Shown in pieces: positions 24,437-25,295 of a stretch of 25,295 nt of DNA. The stretch covers positions 1-25,295 of the forward strand of contig JAMWDC010000001.1 of the NCBI GenBank assembly GCA_023819025.1. The letters are read 5' to 3'. Source of the stretch: Candidatus Omnitrophota bacterium (GTDB lineage: Bacteria; Omnitrophota; Omnitrophia; Omnitrophales; Aquincolibacteriaceae). The first letter of the stretch is position 1, and every line of letters begins with the position of its first letter. Both the position numbers and the translations under genes were made by a program. The notes under the pieces were generated by a model. It was not told where the DNA came from. It was given only the letters and a program-made list of their open reading frames with translations, and searched no databases.

Positions 24437-25132
24437 TCAAGATCGATTCAACAGCAGTTGAAAAAGTTCCCGAAATGCGCGAAGAATGACACGAGGATTC
24501 CCGCCGGTCTGATTTCCAGCAGGCCTTGGGTAATGCCTGACCGGTACTTCGCATACGTGGAGGCCTTTCTTTTGGGCATAATACAGGATTTCTGCATTGA
24601 TAAGGGCACCAGTGGATTTAAGAGGCAGGGTCTTCACCCCTTCGGCTTTGAACATTTTAAAAGCGCAGTTAAGGTCTTTGACTTTGACGCCCAAAAGCAA
24701 TCGGATGGCCAAATTCCATCCGCGGGAATAAAGCCATCGGGCAAAAGGATCCGCTCTTTTCTGGCGGTATCCGGTGACGATATCGTACGAGTGGATGTGG
24801 GGGAGTAATTGGCAGATTTCGCGTACGTCGAACTGGCAATCGCCGTCCGTAAAGAAGATAACGGAATACCGGGAGGCGCGTATGCCTGAACGGATTGCGG
24901 CACCGTACCCGAGATTTTTGGGATGGTGGACGACCCGTACCTCGGGATATTGCAGGGCGAGTTTTTCGGCCAATGCCTTAGTTCCATCCGCACTTCCATC
25001 ATCGACGATGATAATTTCGTATCGTCGGCTTACCTCGGACAGAACCTGCCGCAGCGCCGTGACCATGCGGGACAGATTACGTTCCTCATTGTAAGCAGGA
25101 AAAAAAGCTGAAATTTCCGCAAGCTGGTCCAT
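24437..25132 (-). CDS. GT2 glycosyltransferase, polyprenol-phosphate sugar synthase-like
   Basis: 231-aa GT-A enzyme and the first gene of the minus operon. Motifs are FFPAYNEERN, IIVDDGSADGT and the metal-binding TDGDCQFD (D96, D98); a GYGAAIRSGI segment and NCAFKMFKAEG follow. It resembles dolichol-phosphate mannose synthase-like or undecaprenyl-phosphate sugar transferases without membrane domain. It likely charges polyprenyl phosphate with a sugar used by the downstream GT-C proteins. It is not a close duplicate of the other GT2 in the window; motif residues differ. No ribosome-binding site is seen directly before the ATG. Confidence 0.87.
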   Translation of the reverse strand: MDQLAEISAFFPAYNEERNLSRMVTALRQVLSEVSRRYEIIIVDDGSADGTKALAEKLALQYPEVRVVHHPKNLGYGAAIRSGIRASRYSVIFFTDGDCQFDVREICQLLPHIHSYDIVTGYRQKRADPFARWLYSRGWNLAIRLLLGVKVKDLNCAFKMFKAEGVKTLPLKSTGALINAEILYYAQKKGLHVCEVPVRHYPRPAGNQTGGNPRVILRAFRELFQLLLNRS

Positions 25133-25154
25133 AACCCATGAAAATAGTTACTTT

Positions 25155-25167
25155 TTAGTATTACTAA
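25155..25167. promoter_or_regulatory. Perfect AT-rich palindrome upstream of the minus operon
   Basis: TTAGTA-T-TACTAA is a perfect inverted repeat with a single central base, 22 nt before the first codon of the GT2 gene. It sits in an AT-rich stretch (25133-25200) that should contain the operon promoter; a TATGAT on the minus strand just upstream is a possible -10 box, but no well-spaced -35 box was found. It could be an operator or a chance palindrome. Confidence 0.3.
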
Positions 25168-25216
25168 TCATATCGAACTTTTCAGATAATATCTTAAATG
25201 CGTTGCTCCAGTTATT

Positions 25217-25290
25217 CCCTCCCTTTGTTGTGGAGGGGGCGAGGGAGGAGGTGACGAATCGCTATGCCTCCACCTTAAGGGAGGAGGAAT
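25217..25290. repeat. GC-rich inverted-repeat element (REP-like)
   Basis: CCTCCC (25218-25223) pairs with GGGAGG (25243-25248), and a second arm pair CCTCC (25267-25271) with GGAGG (25283-25287) encloses CCTTAAGG (25273-25280). The composition differs sharply from the AT-rich DNA beside it. Intergenic elements of this CCCTCC/GGGAGG style are common dispersed repeats in environmental genomes. Copy number cannot be seen in one window. Confidence 0.4.
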
Positions 25291-25295
25291 CCTAT

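Noticed and set aside
1..25295. CRISPR array, tRNA, rRNA or insertion sequence
   Set aside because: No regularly spaced direct repeats, cloverleaf-like segments, rRNA-like blocks or transposase-like frames were noticed on either strand by reading.

Overview
The window looks like the chromosome of a deep-branching, diderm (Gram-negative type) bacterium. The gene content (a type II secretion/type IV pilus-like assembly operon with PilM/N/O-style parts, a bacterial STT3-type oligosaccharyltransferase, and many polyprenol-dependent glycosyltransferases) fits uncultured phyla such as Candidatus Omnitrophota. That placement is inference, since no rRNA or other phylogenetic marker lies in the window. 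No tRNA, rRNA, CRISPR array or transposase gene was seen.

Plus-strand block, 1-16661. A divergent F1-ATPase beta-like subunit (5' end off the window) runs with a 7-nt gap into a secretion operon: gspE with a C-terminal PilZ domain, gspF, the pseudopilins gspG, gspI and gspJ, a PilM-PilN fusion (GspL-like), a PilO/GspM-like protein and a TPR protein. The block resumes after a two-gene inversion with an STT3/AglB-like oligosaccharyltransferase, a small exported coiled-coil protein, the minor pseudopilin gspK, an S41 C-terminal processing protease and a small exported protein of unknown role. A probable intrinsic terminator (16879-16907) closes the block. No secretin (GspD), GspC, GspH or prepilin peptidase is present here.

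Inverted pair, 9466-10562 (minus). A DUF2304 membrane protein and a dolichol-phosphate-mannose-synthase-like GT2 lie divergent from the STT3 gene. GT2, DUF2304 and STT3 together look like a compact protein-glycosylation module inserted within the pseudopilus operon. This is the most interesting feature of the window. The STT3 keeps the catalytic acidic residues, but its WWDYG motif reads WWPPG.

Minus-strand block, 25132 down to 16898. Eight tightly packed genes follow in transcription order: GT2, an anchored protein of unknown function, two polytopic GT-C-like proteins, a GT4, a cupin, a DegT-family sugar aminotransferase resembling GDP-perosamine synthase, and a SAM methyltransferase. They look like a cell-surface glycan operon that makes and transfers an amino sugar, and they could also supply glycan to the STT3. 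The window ends with an AT-rich upstream region and a GC-rich inverted-repeat element.

Working model (inference): a T2SS-like machine gated by c-di-GMP through GspE-PilZ, with a dedicated oligosaccharyltransferase that glycosylates a pseudopilus component or secreted substrates.
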